Below, in pieces: positions 52,674 to 61,800 of a stretch of 64,000 nucleotides of DNA (its first letter is position 1; every line of letters starts with the position of its first letter). The stretch lies in the NCBI GenBank assembly GCA_015709655.1, contig CP054181.1:2772207-2836206 (forward strand). The letters are read 5' to 3'. Below the pieces are notes generated by a model. The model saw only the letters and a list, made by a program, of their open reading frames with translations. It searched no databases and was not told the DNA's origin. The position numbers were made by a program, and so were the translations under genes. The DNA comes from Ignavibacteria bacterium. Its GTDB lineage: Bacteria; Bacteroidota; Ignavibacteria; Kapaibacteriales; Kapaibacteriaceae.

Positions 52674-53019
52674 TGTCGACGATGCCTACGTACGTAAATA
52701 TGCGTATGGTCAACTATGGCTCAGGTGACCATAGGAAATTAGAAATTTTCCAGTACCGCAATACTGTTGTAGCCATTAAAGTATTGTTTTTGATGCTATT
52801 AGTGTGATTTGCCAAGTTTTTCTTTGAATTTATTCACTACATTATGTGTTCGTGGTAAGTGAATGAAATGTAATACCTTAGGGCTTGCCAAGATTGCTCA
52901 TTACGTATTAATACGTAAAAATAAATCGAAAAATCGTGCTCTACCACTTGACAGCGTAAAAATACGTACGTAGATTGCGCCCGTTGTTTTTATACTTCTG
53001 TCATTTCGGGAGGCATTTG
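52674..53019. promoter_or_regulatory. Long upstream region with palindromes and TACGTA cluster
   Basis: No gene is supported here. TACGTACGTA occurs at 52687-52696 and again at 52963-52972. A perfect 18-bp palindrome TTACGTATTAATACGTAA is at 52901-52918, so TACGTA occurs six times in all. An 8-bp inverted repeat TATGGTCA / TGACCATA (52705-52712, 52726-52733) lies just after the VWA gene and may end its transcript, though no T run follows. A promoter-like TTGACA (52948-52953), 17 bases, TAGATT (52971-52976) precedes the ribosome site GGGAGG (53008-53013). The arrangement suggests an operator-controlled promoter for the VWA-OmpA gene. Confidence 0.5.
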
Positions 53020-54402
53020 ATGAAGATTTCATTACTACTTTGTACGGTGGCGTTTGTAGTCACTGCTACGCAGGTATCCGCTGGATATGCAGACACACGA
53101 CCAGACAATAACAGCCAGGGGTTAGTACCGATTCATGAAATGGCAGTCAAGAATCAGATCAAGTATGTTGTACTATCTGATATCATGGCCGACAAATCAC
53201 GTGAGGTTCAATTAACACTCACCGATTTAGAGGGAGTAAGTTTGGGAGGGTACGCTCCGCCATACTTAGAGAGTCAGGAAGAAGCACGGCAACTATGGAC
53301 GGATTTTATCAACCACGAGCTGAAAATTCAGGCAACGAGTTCGGCGATTACAGTAAAAGAAATTCGCCGTTCCGAAAATGAAGCCTTTGCCGTCAGTTTT
53401 GTGCTGGATCACAGCCCGTCAATCACCATACCACGTGCAGTTCGTATGCAGCGTGCCATTCAATCCGCGCTGAAGTCGTTTTCACCAAACGACTATGTTA
53501 GCGTTATTAAGTTTACAGGTACTCCAAAGGTAGAGGTTGAACTTACTCGTGACCGTCAAGAGTATCTTAGTCAGTTCAAAGTTAATGGACTGCCGTACAG
53601 GGGGGGCGGAAGTGCGGTTTACGATGCAGCCATGGTTTCGATTGACCAGTTAAGTAAAATGCCGGATGACGTGAAAAGGTTTATGGTTTTGTTTACGGAT
53701 GGCGACGATACTGAATCACAACATTCCCTTGATGACGTAGTTGCATCCGCGGTTGAAAATCATGTAGTTGTAAACTGTGTTACCTACGGAATTGCGGACT
53801 TTTCAAAACTGCACCGTTTGGCAGAAACCACGAATGGGCGCGTTTATGCATTGAACGATATTAATGATTTTGATAAAGTGTTCATGGGCATTTACCATTC
53901 TCTGAGGCATTCCTACCTCATCATGGCCCAACCAAATCGTGCCATAGTTGCCGAGCAGTTTGGTGGTGCAACGATGTCCGGGATTTCGACAAACGGGCTG
54001 GTTAAAACACGAGAAATGCTGTCAATGCTCCCGAGTGTTGGTTTAGAATATTCAAATTCAGCAGATGTTAACCAGATTGTAATGACGGCAGATATTAATT
54101 TCCAGGAGCTAACGAATGCTGTTGACGACAATAACATTCCATTACTGGATTCAATTGCAACAGTATTAGTGCAGCGTAAAGATCTTGCTTTGGAAATTCA
54201 GTATACAAGCACTTCAAATAACGGAGAAAAAGATCCGCACATGAGGGCGAATGCCGTCCGTGACGTTTTAATCCGAAGGGGTGTTCCTCCTGCAAGAGTT
54301 CAGAGCTACGGGCGGAAACTATCAATAACACGTTCGAATGATGATGCTTCAGGATCCCAAAGCAGGGTGAATGCAACCAAATTCATTCTTACAAAACTGT
54401 AA
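53020..54402 (+). CDS. VWA protein with C-terminal OmpA-like domain
   Basis: From ATG 53020, six bases after GGGAGG, the protein has 460 residues. It has a signal peptide (MKISLLLCTVAFVVTATQVSAG), a VWA domain with metal-site motif DHSPS in SFVLDHSPSITIPR and VLFTDGDDTESQH, and an OmpA-like peptidoglycan-binding domain at about 375-460 (LDSIATVLVQRKDLALEIQY ... RANAVRDVLIRRGVPPARVQ). The usual TD of the OmpA loop is TS here, but the RA-x-x-V and G-V-x-x-x-R pattern is intact. It is likely a periplasmic or outer-membrane protein held to peptidoglycan that binds a partner through its VWA domain. Function unknown; own promoter and terminator. Confidence 0.82.
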   Translation: MKISLLLCTVAFVVTATQVSAGYADTRPDNNSQGLVPIHEMAVKNQIKYVVLSDIMADKSREVQLTLTDLEGVSLGGYAPPYLESQEEARQLWTDFINHELKIQATSSAITVKEIRRSENEAFAVSFVLDHSPSITIPRAVRMQRAIQSALKSFSPNDYVSVIKFTGTPKVEVELTRDRQEYLSQFKVNGLPYRGGGSAVYDAAMVSIDQLSKMPDDVKRFMVLFTDGDDTESQHSLDDVVASAVENHVVVNCVTYGIADFSKLHRLAETTNGRVYALNDINDFDKVFMGIYHSLRHSYLIMAQPNRAIVAEQFGGATMSGISTNGLVKTREMLSMLPSVGLEYSNSADVNQIVMTADINFQELTNAVDDNNIPLLDSIATVLVQRKDLALEIQYTSTSNNGEKDPHMRANAVRDVLIRRGVPPARVQSYGRKLSITRSNDDASGSQSRVNATKFILTKL

Positions 54403-54473
54403 TCAATATTGGTCGGGCAAGTAGTAATTGCGCAGATTATCTCGTAGAAAACAATACAATAGGATCGCTTATG

Positions 54474-54872
54474 TTATTTGACCGCAGAAGCAATCTTATT
54501 CTTAAGGGCCTCCTTTCGTATAACCACCTGTTCCTGAATACCCTCTGCAATGAGGGTATTCGTTTTTTTTGCCGTCACTGTAATGATGCACTGTACGCGT
54601 GAGGCCCGGAAGTTTGCCACAGTTGCTGTAACGAGCAGGTTGCACCCGACAGCCGCCATACGTTGATGCCGGATTTCGACTATGCTTCCAACGGCATCAT
54701 CGTCGGCACCAAGATAGGGTTCGATAGCGCGCCGGGCTGCAACCTCTGCATAATAGGCAAGCCAAAAGGTAGAACACACGGGATGAATCTCGCGTCCTTC
54801 CAGTACCGCAGTCATCTGCGGTGTAACGCAAACTTCAACGGTACCGGTGATGCCTGGTTCAATCTTCGTCAT
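54474..54872 (-). CDS. FlK-like thioesterase
   Basis: This 132-residue hotdog protein resembles fluoroacetyl-CoA thioesterase FlK and its unstudied relatives. The candidate catalytic set is present: Thr35 and Glu43 in STFWLAYYAEVAARRA (eight residues apart as in FlK) and His68 in VEIRHQRMAAVG. The C-terminal FRASRVQCIITVTAKK strand contains the usual Arg. It probably hydrolyses a small acyl-CoA; fluoroacetate itself is unlikely as substrate. Transcribed towards the VWA-OmpA gene, it is divergent from mtaB by 29 bases. Part of its sequence doubles as a terminator on the opposite strand. Confidence 0.8.
   Translation of the reverse strand: MTKIEPGITGTVEVCVTPQMTAVLEGREIHPVCSTFWLAYYAEVAARRAIEPYLGADDDAVGSIVEIRHQRMAAVGCNLLVTATVANFRASRVQCIITVTAKKTNTLIAEGIQEQVVIRKEALKNKIASAVK
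54536..54570 (+). terminator. Intrinsic terminator of VWA-OmpA gene inside convergent gene
   Basis: GAATACCCTC (54536-54545) and GAGGGTATTC (54552-54561) form a perfect 10-bp stem with a 6-base loop, followed by G and eight T (54563-54570). On the plus strand this is a textbook Rho-independent terminator 134 bases after the VWA-OmpA stop, lying within the coding part of the convergent thioesterase gene. Confidence 0.85.
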
Positions 54873-54901
54873 TGTTTTCCTTTCTAACTTTGCAGTAATC
54901 T

Positions 54902-56200
54902 ATGCAGAAACGAGTTGCTTTTCATACACTTGGCTGTAAACTTAATCAAGTAGAAACGTCAGTCATTAAAAACAAACTGCGCCAAAAGGGCTACACTGAA
55001 GTCGAGCTTGGACAGGAAGCAGAACTCATTGTTATCAATACCTGTACAGTTACCGAAACTGCTGATACAGAGTGCAGACAAATTATACGTAGAGGACTGA
55101 AGGGGGCTCCGACTGCTTCGGTAGCCGTAGCGGGATGTTATTCACAGCTTCAGCCGGAAAAAGTAGCCTCAATCGAAGGCGTCAAGGCAGTTTTTGGAAA
55201 CATCAATAAAACGCATATTGCCAACATTGCCGATGAGATGTCGCAATGGACTTCGCCAAAGGTGTTTGTTAATGACATGGCAACAGCAACCGGCTTTGAA
55301 GGCGCTGCAACTCAAGTATTTGGTGAACGCTCCAGAGCGTACCTTAAGCTGCAAGACGGATGCGAATATTCGTGCACCTACTGCACTATTCCGGCTGCCC
55401 GTGGACCAGCCAGGGCTATGGAAATGCAGGCTATCGCTTATGAGTGTATGCGACTTGCTGACCAGGGCTTCCATGAAGTGATCCTTACGGGCATTAACCT
55501 TGGTGAGTATCGGAGCAGCAATGGGCACAGGTTTATCGACGTTCTGACAATGATGGATGGGCTCAGCCTACCCTATAGGGTCCGGATTTCGAGTATCGAA
55601 CCGAATACATTATCGCGGGAAATCATCGATCTTGTTGCTTCCTCCGATTTGTTTGCTCCACATTTTCATGTACCGCTGCAAAGTGGAAGCTCCGACATAC
55701 TGAAATCAATGAAAAGGCGGTACAATCCGGAGATGTACAGAAGAACAATGGAGAGTATTCGTGCAACGAAATCCGATGCTGCAATTGGTATTGATGTTAT
55801 CGTTGGATACCCTGGAGAGACTGATGCGCTCTTTGATGAGAGTGTTGCGTTTATTCAGTCTATGCCTTTTACCTACCTTCATGTATTTACCTATAGTGAG
55901 CGTTCCGGTACTCCGGCAGCACTGCTGCCCGGTAGAGTCAGCGAAGCCATACGCAAGGAGCGTACACGACTGCTCCGATCAATGTCCAAAGAGCGAGAAC
56001 GCGAATTCTGGACGAAACAGTTAGGTACAGTCAGAACCGCAATTTCAGATCAATATGATCGAAGCAATGACTTGTTACGAGGGTACACCGAGAATTACAT
56101 CCCGGTGCGGTTTACGGGTCGTCCGGCTCTTCATAGAACACCGGTCAAAGTACGGCTCACAGATGTAGGACAATCCTGGGTAAACGCAGAGCTTGTATAA
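54902..56200 (+). CDS. mtaB: tRNA N6-threonylcarbamoyladenosine methylthiotransferase
   Basis: MtaB converts t6A37 to ms2t6A in ANN-decoding tRNAs. The 432-residue radical-SAM protein has FHTLGCKLNQVETSVI, VINTCTVTETAD and VAVAGCYSQLQPE (auxiliary cluster cysteines), the radical-SAM triad CEYSCTYCTIPAARG and a C-terminal TRAM domain. LGCKLNQ(V/A)ET and CTVTxxAD separate MtaB from MiaB and from the RimO at 27112. A TAACTTTG element (54885-54892) precedes the ATG but lacks a -33 partner. It follows the divergent thioesterase start by 29 bases. Confidence 0.94.
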   Translation: MQKRVAFHTLGCKLNQVETSVIKNKLRQKGYTEVELGQEAELIVINTCTVTETADTECRQIIRRGLKGAPTASVAVAGCYSQLQPEKVASIEGVKAVFGNINKTHIANIADEMSQWTSPKVFVNDMATATGFEGAATQVFGERSRAYLKLQDGCEYSCTYCTIPAARGPARAMEMQAIAYECMRLADQGFHEVILTGINLGEYRSSNGHRFIDVLTMMDGLSLPYRVRISSIEPNTLSREIIDLVASSDLFAPHFHVPLQSGSSDILKSMKRRYNPEMYRRTMESIRATKSDAAIGIDVIVGYPGETDALFDESVAFIQSMPFTYLHVFTYSERSGTPAALLPGRVSEAIRKERTRLLRSMSKEREREFWTKQLGTVRTAISDQYDRSNDLLRGYTENYIPVRFTGRPALHRTPVKVRLTDVGQSWVNAELV

Positions 56201-56283
56201 GCCCAACCCCGGTAAACGTTATTCGGTCTGCTGGTATTCATGATCCGATTACGAATTTCCAAACCCAAAAATCAATATAGAAG

Positions 56284-57147
56284 ATGAAAATATTTATTGT
56301 TGTTGATATGGAAGGCGCAACCGGAGTAGTTCACCCTGACCAGCTGATGCCGGAGGGACGTGGCTACAGTGCTGCTCAGGCTGCTCTTACCGCCGATGTG
56401 AATGCGGTGATCGAGGGCTGCATTCAAGCCAGATCAGATATTGAATTTTCATTCAGAGTTGGCGATGGTCATGGCGTTATGCGTAATGTACTGCTGGATA
56501 AATTGCACCCTTCGGCCGAACTGGTTGTAGGCACGGCAACACCTGAAAACAAACCTTTGTGTCAGTGTGAAGGAATAGACGACTCGTTTGACCTTGCGGT
56601 TCTGGTTGGTTTCCACACCAAGGCGCGTACCCCCGGTGGTTTGCTTGCTCATACGTTTGTTGGTAGTACAATTGCGGATTTGCGCCTTTATGGAGAATCA
56701 TGTGGGGAAGCGCAATTGGATGCTGCTATCCTGGGGGATTTTGGCGTCCCTGTGGGATTGATTGTTGGTAACAGTGATCTCGAAGCCGAGATACGGGAAT
56801 GGAACAGAACGGTACCTTTTGTTGCAACGAAGAAAACGCTTGGTCCTACAGCCGCAATTTGCTATCCGCCAGCCAGAACCAGGGAAGAGATCGTGAATGC
56901 CTGCTCCTTGATGCTGGATATGTATGACAGGAGTGAGTTTGAAGTGGCACATCCTGTTGCCATGCCCTATATAGAATTGGAAACGTATCGCGCGGAAACG
57001 GCTGCACGGATTGCGCAAGTGGGAGATTTCCAACTGTTAAACGACAGAACTGTGGTCGTGATGGATCCGTCAGTTGCCTCGGCGTTTCGGAGATTGTGGA
57101 CGAGTTTGGCAATAGCTCTGTACGAAGCTCCAAGCTGGCTACGATAA
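56284..57147 (+). CDS. M55-family D-aminopeptidase (DppA-like)
   Basis: The 287-residue protein matches the zinc-dependent peptidase family M55: it begins MKIFIVVDMEGATGVVHPDQ with the D-x-E-G metal motif, continues FRVGDGHGVMRN, LLDKLHPSAELVVG and FDLAVLVGFHTKART (metal His), and GESCGEAQLDAAILGDFGVP. DppA removes N-terminal D-amino acids, and such enzymes can recycle peptidoglycan peptides. No signal peptide, so cytoplasmic. It lies 83 bases after mtaB and converges on the M48 gene. I find no dipeptide transporter nearby. Confidence 0.88.
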   Translation: MKIFIVVDMEGATGVVHPDQLMPEGRGYSAAQAALTADVNAVIEGCIQARSDIEFSFRVGDGHGVMRNVLLDKLHPSAELVVGTATPENKPLCQCEGIDDSFDLAVLVGFHTKARTPGGLLAHTFVGSTIADLRLYGESCGEAQLDAAILGDFGVPVGLIVGNSDLEAEIREWNRTVPFVATKKTLGPTAAICYPPARTREEIVNACSLMLDMYDRSEFEVAHPVAMPYIELETYRAETAARIAQVGDFQLLNDRTVVVMDPSVASAFRRLWTSLAIALYEAPSWLR

Positions 57148-57173
57148 TGCCAGCCACAGTCGGCCCATTGATT

Positions 57174-57995
57174 CTACTTTAACGTTCGCTTAAAATCAGC
57201 ATACCCTCTGGCATTCAGCTGTGCCTCGGTAGGAGGGGGGGTGTTGTTTTTCTTTAATCGTGCTATTGTTTCATCAATCCGGCTTTGTGGTAGGGGATGC
57301 GTACTGAACAATTCTTCCAACCCGCTTCCGCCCCGTCCGCGAACTTTTTCAAAAAAGTAGATTATGGACCCGGGGTACCACTTTGTAGCCATCAAATACC
57401 GAAAGCTGAAGTCATCAGCTTCGGATTCATCATCGCGACTATTTTTTAATAGCCCAATACCGGCAAATGCGTTTGCGGTGAAGTTAATTGTTGTACTTGT
57501 TGTGTTATTTGCAAGAATATCGAGTAATGCCTGAACACCCATTGCCTTCGTCATTCTGGACGTGCTGTGTCTGAGTTCGGCATGTGCGATTTCGTGACCA
57601 AGCACCCCGGCCAGGGCGGCCTCATTATCAAGGACCTTTAGCAGACCGGTGTACACATAGATATAACCTCCGGGTGTACAGAATGCGTTTACGGTTTTGT
57701 CATCATTAATTATTTGTACTACATACGGGAACTGTCCGGCATACTTAACATCAGGACTACGCTTGATTTGATCGATAATCCCCTGAACATAACTTCGGGC
57801 AGCAGCATTATTCAGGATAGGGTAGGTTTTAGGATCATTTCGAATTTCAGCATCAAACTGAGTCCCTAACTCTTTGTCCTTACTAATGGGGAACACATTA
57901 AGGCTACTGCAGGTTGGCAGTACGGTAGCAATAAAAAGCGAGAAGATTACCAGGTAAATTCCTCGAAGTATCGTTTTCTTTACGGTAAGTTTCAT
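57174..57995 (-). CDS. M48-family metalloprotease lipoprotein
   Basis: This 273-residue protein has a basic start, a hydrophobic signal and a lipobox-like end (SLFIATVLPTCSS, Cys29), so it is probably a lipoprotein. The zinc motif HEIAH is in VLGHEIAHAELRHS (about 134-146), the third ligand in DDESEADDFSFRYL, and STHPLPQSRIDETI is the C-terminal M48 motif. It resembles BepA/LoiP-type periplasmic proteases that survey outer-membrane protein folding. It lies 87 bases downstream of truA on the same strand. The lipid anchor is inferred from a loose lipobox (L-P-T-C). Confidence 0.87.
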   Translation of the reverse strand: MKLTVKKTILRGIYLVIFSLFIATVLPTCSSLNVFPISKDKELGTQFDAEIRNDPKTYPILNNAAARSYVQGIIDQIKRSPDVKYAGQFPYVVQIINDDKTVNAFCTPGGYIYVYTGLLKVLDNEAALAGVLGHEIAHAELRHSTSRMTKAMGVQALLDILANNTTSTTINFTANAFAGIGLLKNSRDDESEADDFSFRYLMATKWYPGSIIYFFEKVRGRGGSGLEELFSTHPLPQSRIDETIARLKKNNTPPPTEAQLNARGYADFKRTLK

Positions 57996-58082
57996 GATGT
58001 CAGTCCAGGAGGGTAAATCACATGCACCACCGGGGGCAAGCCGGAGGATTCACGAAAATGCATCACGAGACGCAAATAGCAA

Positions 58083-58844
58083 TCATGAATCGGTCTGTGT
58101 GTTTGAAAATAATTGTGTGTTGTAGTACACCTTGTATAACGTTAAACCATGTGCAGGAACACTGAACTCATGAAACGTCCGGTCAGCAGCGAGAAGTGCG
58201 CCCCTGATTTCATCAATACTGCATCGTCCGCGGGCAACAGACATCATTGCACCTACCAGACCACGACACATTCCGTACACAAACCTGTCTGCCCTGATTC
58301 GAATGATAAGTTCGTCGGCAGACGGTTCTACGGCGCAATGTTCAACGGTACACGTGTATGAGCGTGTTGCTGGATTGTGCTTGCTAAAGGTGGTAAAGTC
58401 ATGGGTACCAATAAAGACCGATGCGGCCTGGTTCAGTAAATTTCGGTCGTACGGCAGCGTTGGGTACCATGCATAACGGTTCCGAAACACATTCTGGTTG
58501 AGCGCAATATGGTATTCATACTCCCGGCTGACTGCCTGAAAGCGGGCATGAAAATCGTCGGCCACATACCGTGCCTCCCGAACGCGAATGTCGTGTGGAA
58601 GTCTTGTGTTGATAGCAACCGACAGTTTTTGTTCCGGCACTGAGCGCATGCCGGTTGCTGCGTGGGCAACCTGTCCGGCAGCATGAACACCGGAATCGGT
58701 TCTGCCTGCACCGGTTACGGTTACCGGCGACCCGACGAGCGAAGAGATTGCATTTTCAAGGGTTTGCTGAATTGAAATACCATTTGGCTGTCTTTGCCAT
58801 CCAACATAGTTGGTTCCATCGTACTCGATAAGCAACGCTATCAT
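58083..58844 (-). CDS. truA: tRNA pseudouridine38-40 synthase
   Basis: TruA isomerises uridines 38-40 of the tRNA anticodon arm. The 253-residue protein starts MIALLIEYDGTNYVGWQRQPNG, has the catalytic Asp in GAGRTDSGVHAAGQVAH (about 45-60), VREARYVADDFHARFQAVSR, and DRFVYGMCRGLVGAMMSVARG near the end, all family-typical at typical length. It begins 16 bases after dnaE2, so it may be read through from the mutagenesis cassette. Confidence 0.96.
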   Translation of the reverse strand: MIALLIEYDGTNYVGWQRQPNGISIQQTLENAISSLVGSPVTVTGAGRTDSGVHAAGQVAHAATGMRSVPEQKLSVAINTRLPHDIRVREARYVADDFHARFQAVSREYEYHIALNQNVFRNRYAWYPTLPYDRNLLNQAASVFIGTHDFTTFSKHNPATRSYTCTVEHCAVEPSADELIIRIRADRFVYGMCRGLVGAMMSVARGRCSIDEIRGALLAADRTFHEFSVPAHGLTLYKVYYNTQLFSNTQTDS

Positions 58845-58860
58845 AATGCAAACACTATAT

Positions 58861-61800
58861 TTATTTAGTTACAGGATGGTTGGTTGTATGATGCTGTACA
58901 TCGGTACCACCGTACATTGACGGGTGACCTGCGTAGCCACCGATCGCCTGCTGCAGTACTGCAACCTCCCGCACGAGCAATCCACGCCACGATGCACGAG
59001 CGCAGACAATGCCCTTTACGATTAGTGCAGCCTGCCGAAGCTGCGTACGAAAATACTCTCTCTCGTTTGGCTCAACAACGCACTGAACATATCCCGTTTC
59101 ATCTTCGATCGTAACAAACAATACGCCACGAGCGGTTGGGGGAGACTGTCGGAGGATCACTATCCCCGCAACGATGGCGTATGGTGTGGGATTGCCGGCA
59201 ATACCTTCACGGTATTCAGGATCCCGAGAGGCTGAGGTTGACGAAGCGTTCTGAGAATATCCATCTGATAGTGACTGAATTGGCAGCACGCCCAGTTCCG
59301 ACAGATGACGTCTGAACAACGTCATAGGATGCAGCCGGGCAGCACCATGGGTTTGATAATCGTATGCTAATCTTTCCTGTGCTTTTACGGGAGGCAACTC
59401 CGGGATATTGTCAAGTACAGGAGCTGAGTAGAACAATGGCTGGTCAACAGTAGGTGTAGTCCGGGATGCATGGTTGCCGAGCACACCAGACTTCCATAGT
59501 GCAGACCGTGATGATTTCTCAAGATCATCAAGTGCTCCTGAAAGTGCCAATGAATCAAAAACATCCTGGGATAATCGTGTTCGTTCCCATAGCTCTTCAA
59601 CGCTGCGATAGTATCCTGAGTACCTTTCCCATACAATCGGACGAGCTATATCTTCGGTGATCCCTGAAATACTTGTAAGCGGCTTCCTGATGGCAAGGAT
59701 ATTCTTCTCTGTCCGCTCCAGTTTGTAGCGCAATCCTGATTTGTTGATATGTGGCATCAATACGGGGACGCCGCATCTGCGGGCTTCTTCTTCAAGCGTC
59801 ATCAAATTATAAAAGCCCGGGCGGTGCTGCATAAATGCTGCCATATATGCCGCCGGATATTGTGTTTTCAGCCATGCACTCTGATACACAATTGCAGCAA
59901 ATGCGGCTGCATGACTTCTGCAGAAGCCATAGCCTACGAAATGCCGTACAGTATCATAGACAGCCTCGGCTATCTGTTTGCTAATTCCTCGTGCCATAGC
60001 CCCCTTAATAAATTTATTTTGGAGCTCGGCGATCTTGTCTGAGTCTCTGTTTTTGCTTATCAGAATTCTGAAATCGTCGGCCTCCTCAAGCGGCATTCCT
60101 GCAAACCGATTAGCGATTTCAAGAACCTGCTCCTGAAACAGCACGATGCCCAGAGTGTCACTCAGGATGGGTTCAAGTGAAGGATGCAAATACGTAACGG
60201 CTTCCTTGCCGCGACGTCGTCTGATATATGGATGAACCATCCCGCCCTGAAGTGGACCGGGACGGAAAATGGCTACTTCGGTAATTAGATCGTTAAAACA
60301 CTCGGGCTGATGTTGTGCCAGGAGATGCATTTGTCCCTGGCTTTCAATTTGAAAAACGCCAATGGTTTTTCCGGATCGTATGAGTTGCATCACCGATGGT
60401 ATATCGGGTGGCAGTGTACGTATTATCTCGCGCATACCGGCAACAGGTGTATTGCGTGATGGCTCCTCTTGCGGCATGTCTGGTGGCTGTTCCAGTTCAA
60501 TCAACTCCAGTGCCTCGTTAATACATGCCAGCATTCGAAGCCCAAGAACATCAAATTTTACCAGGCCCATTGCCTCGACATCATCCTTATCGAACTGTAC
60601 CACACTTGTTCCATTGGCTGATCGCTGCAGCGGAGTAAAGCAGGTAAGGGGCTTTGCCGAGAGTATCATGCCACCGTTGTGCAGACCAAGGTGGCGGGGA
60701 CGATTCAGTAGCATCGTTGACATCTTTACCAGTGTTGACAGCAACGGGGCAGGACCGGTAATGCCTGCAATAGCGTCTATGTATTCGGTAAGCGGTTTTG
60801 TTGTCACTACAGGTACCTGCCTGGTGATATTCCGCACCTCTTCGGGCGTCCATCCAAGTGCTTTGGCTATATCACGAATAGCCATTCGCGGTTGGTAGGT
60901 GATAAGAGTGGCAGTCATTGACGTTTGTTCACGGCCAAACCGTTGCTCCATCCATGCTATGATTTCCTGCCGTCTGTCACTATCAAAATCAACATCGATG
61001 TCGGGCGTTCCTTTACGTCCTTTATGCAAAAAACGCTCAAACAGCAGGTGGTGCCGAATCGGGCACACGTTGGTGATTTCAAGAACGTAAGCAACAATAC
61101 TATTTGCGGCTGACCCCCGACCTGAATACAGGATATTTCTCTGCTGAGCCTGCATGATAATTTCCCGAACCACAAGAAAGAAGTCACTTAGTTTAAGTTC
61201 TTTAATAATCGTTAGCTCATGTTCCAACTGAGCCTTTGCTGTGGCAGACAGATCCGAGCCGGCATCATATCTTTTGTGAAACAGTATATCGCAGAGTTTC
61301 TGTAATTCCACGTCGGCCGAAGCCCCCTCCGGGATATTTGCCGATGGTGGTGTAATAAAACCCGGTACGATATCAAAGTTGCATTCCTGAATGATGCGGC
61401 GCGTTGTCTGCATGGCATCCGGATAGGGAAGAAGGGTTTGAAGCTCTGATTCTGACCGCAGATACTGCTGATCGTTCACCGGTCTTTCAGGGTGAGGCTC
61501 AAACACGGTACATCCGACCCTGATGCACGTAACAACATCGTACAGTGCATAGTTGGCGGCCTGTGCGTACCGCACCTCTGGCGCAATACACACAGGCAGA
61601 TCAGCCTGCCGCGCATGGTGCAGGAGTATGTTGTTCCTGCGCTGTTCACCAGGCGTACGTTGTAGGTTAAGCACAACAGCTTGCGAGCAGCTGTGATGTA
61701 ATCGGATTGGGACGGTGTATGTATGCAGCAGCCAGCAGTCGCGCACGTGTTGCAGTTCGTCCGGGTTTGTAAGCCGGACATCCTGTGTTTCGTGAACAGT

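Noticed and set aside
60362..60898. 178-codon plus-strand frame inside dnaE2
   Set aside because: Antisense shadow of a strongly conserved polymerase region; composition is Ser/Arg-rich without structure.
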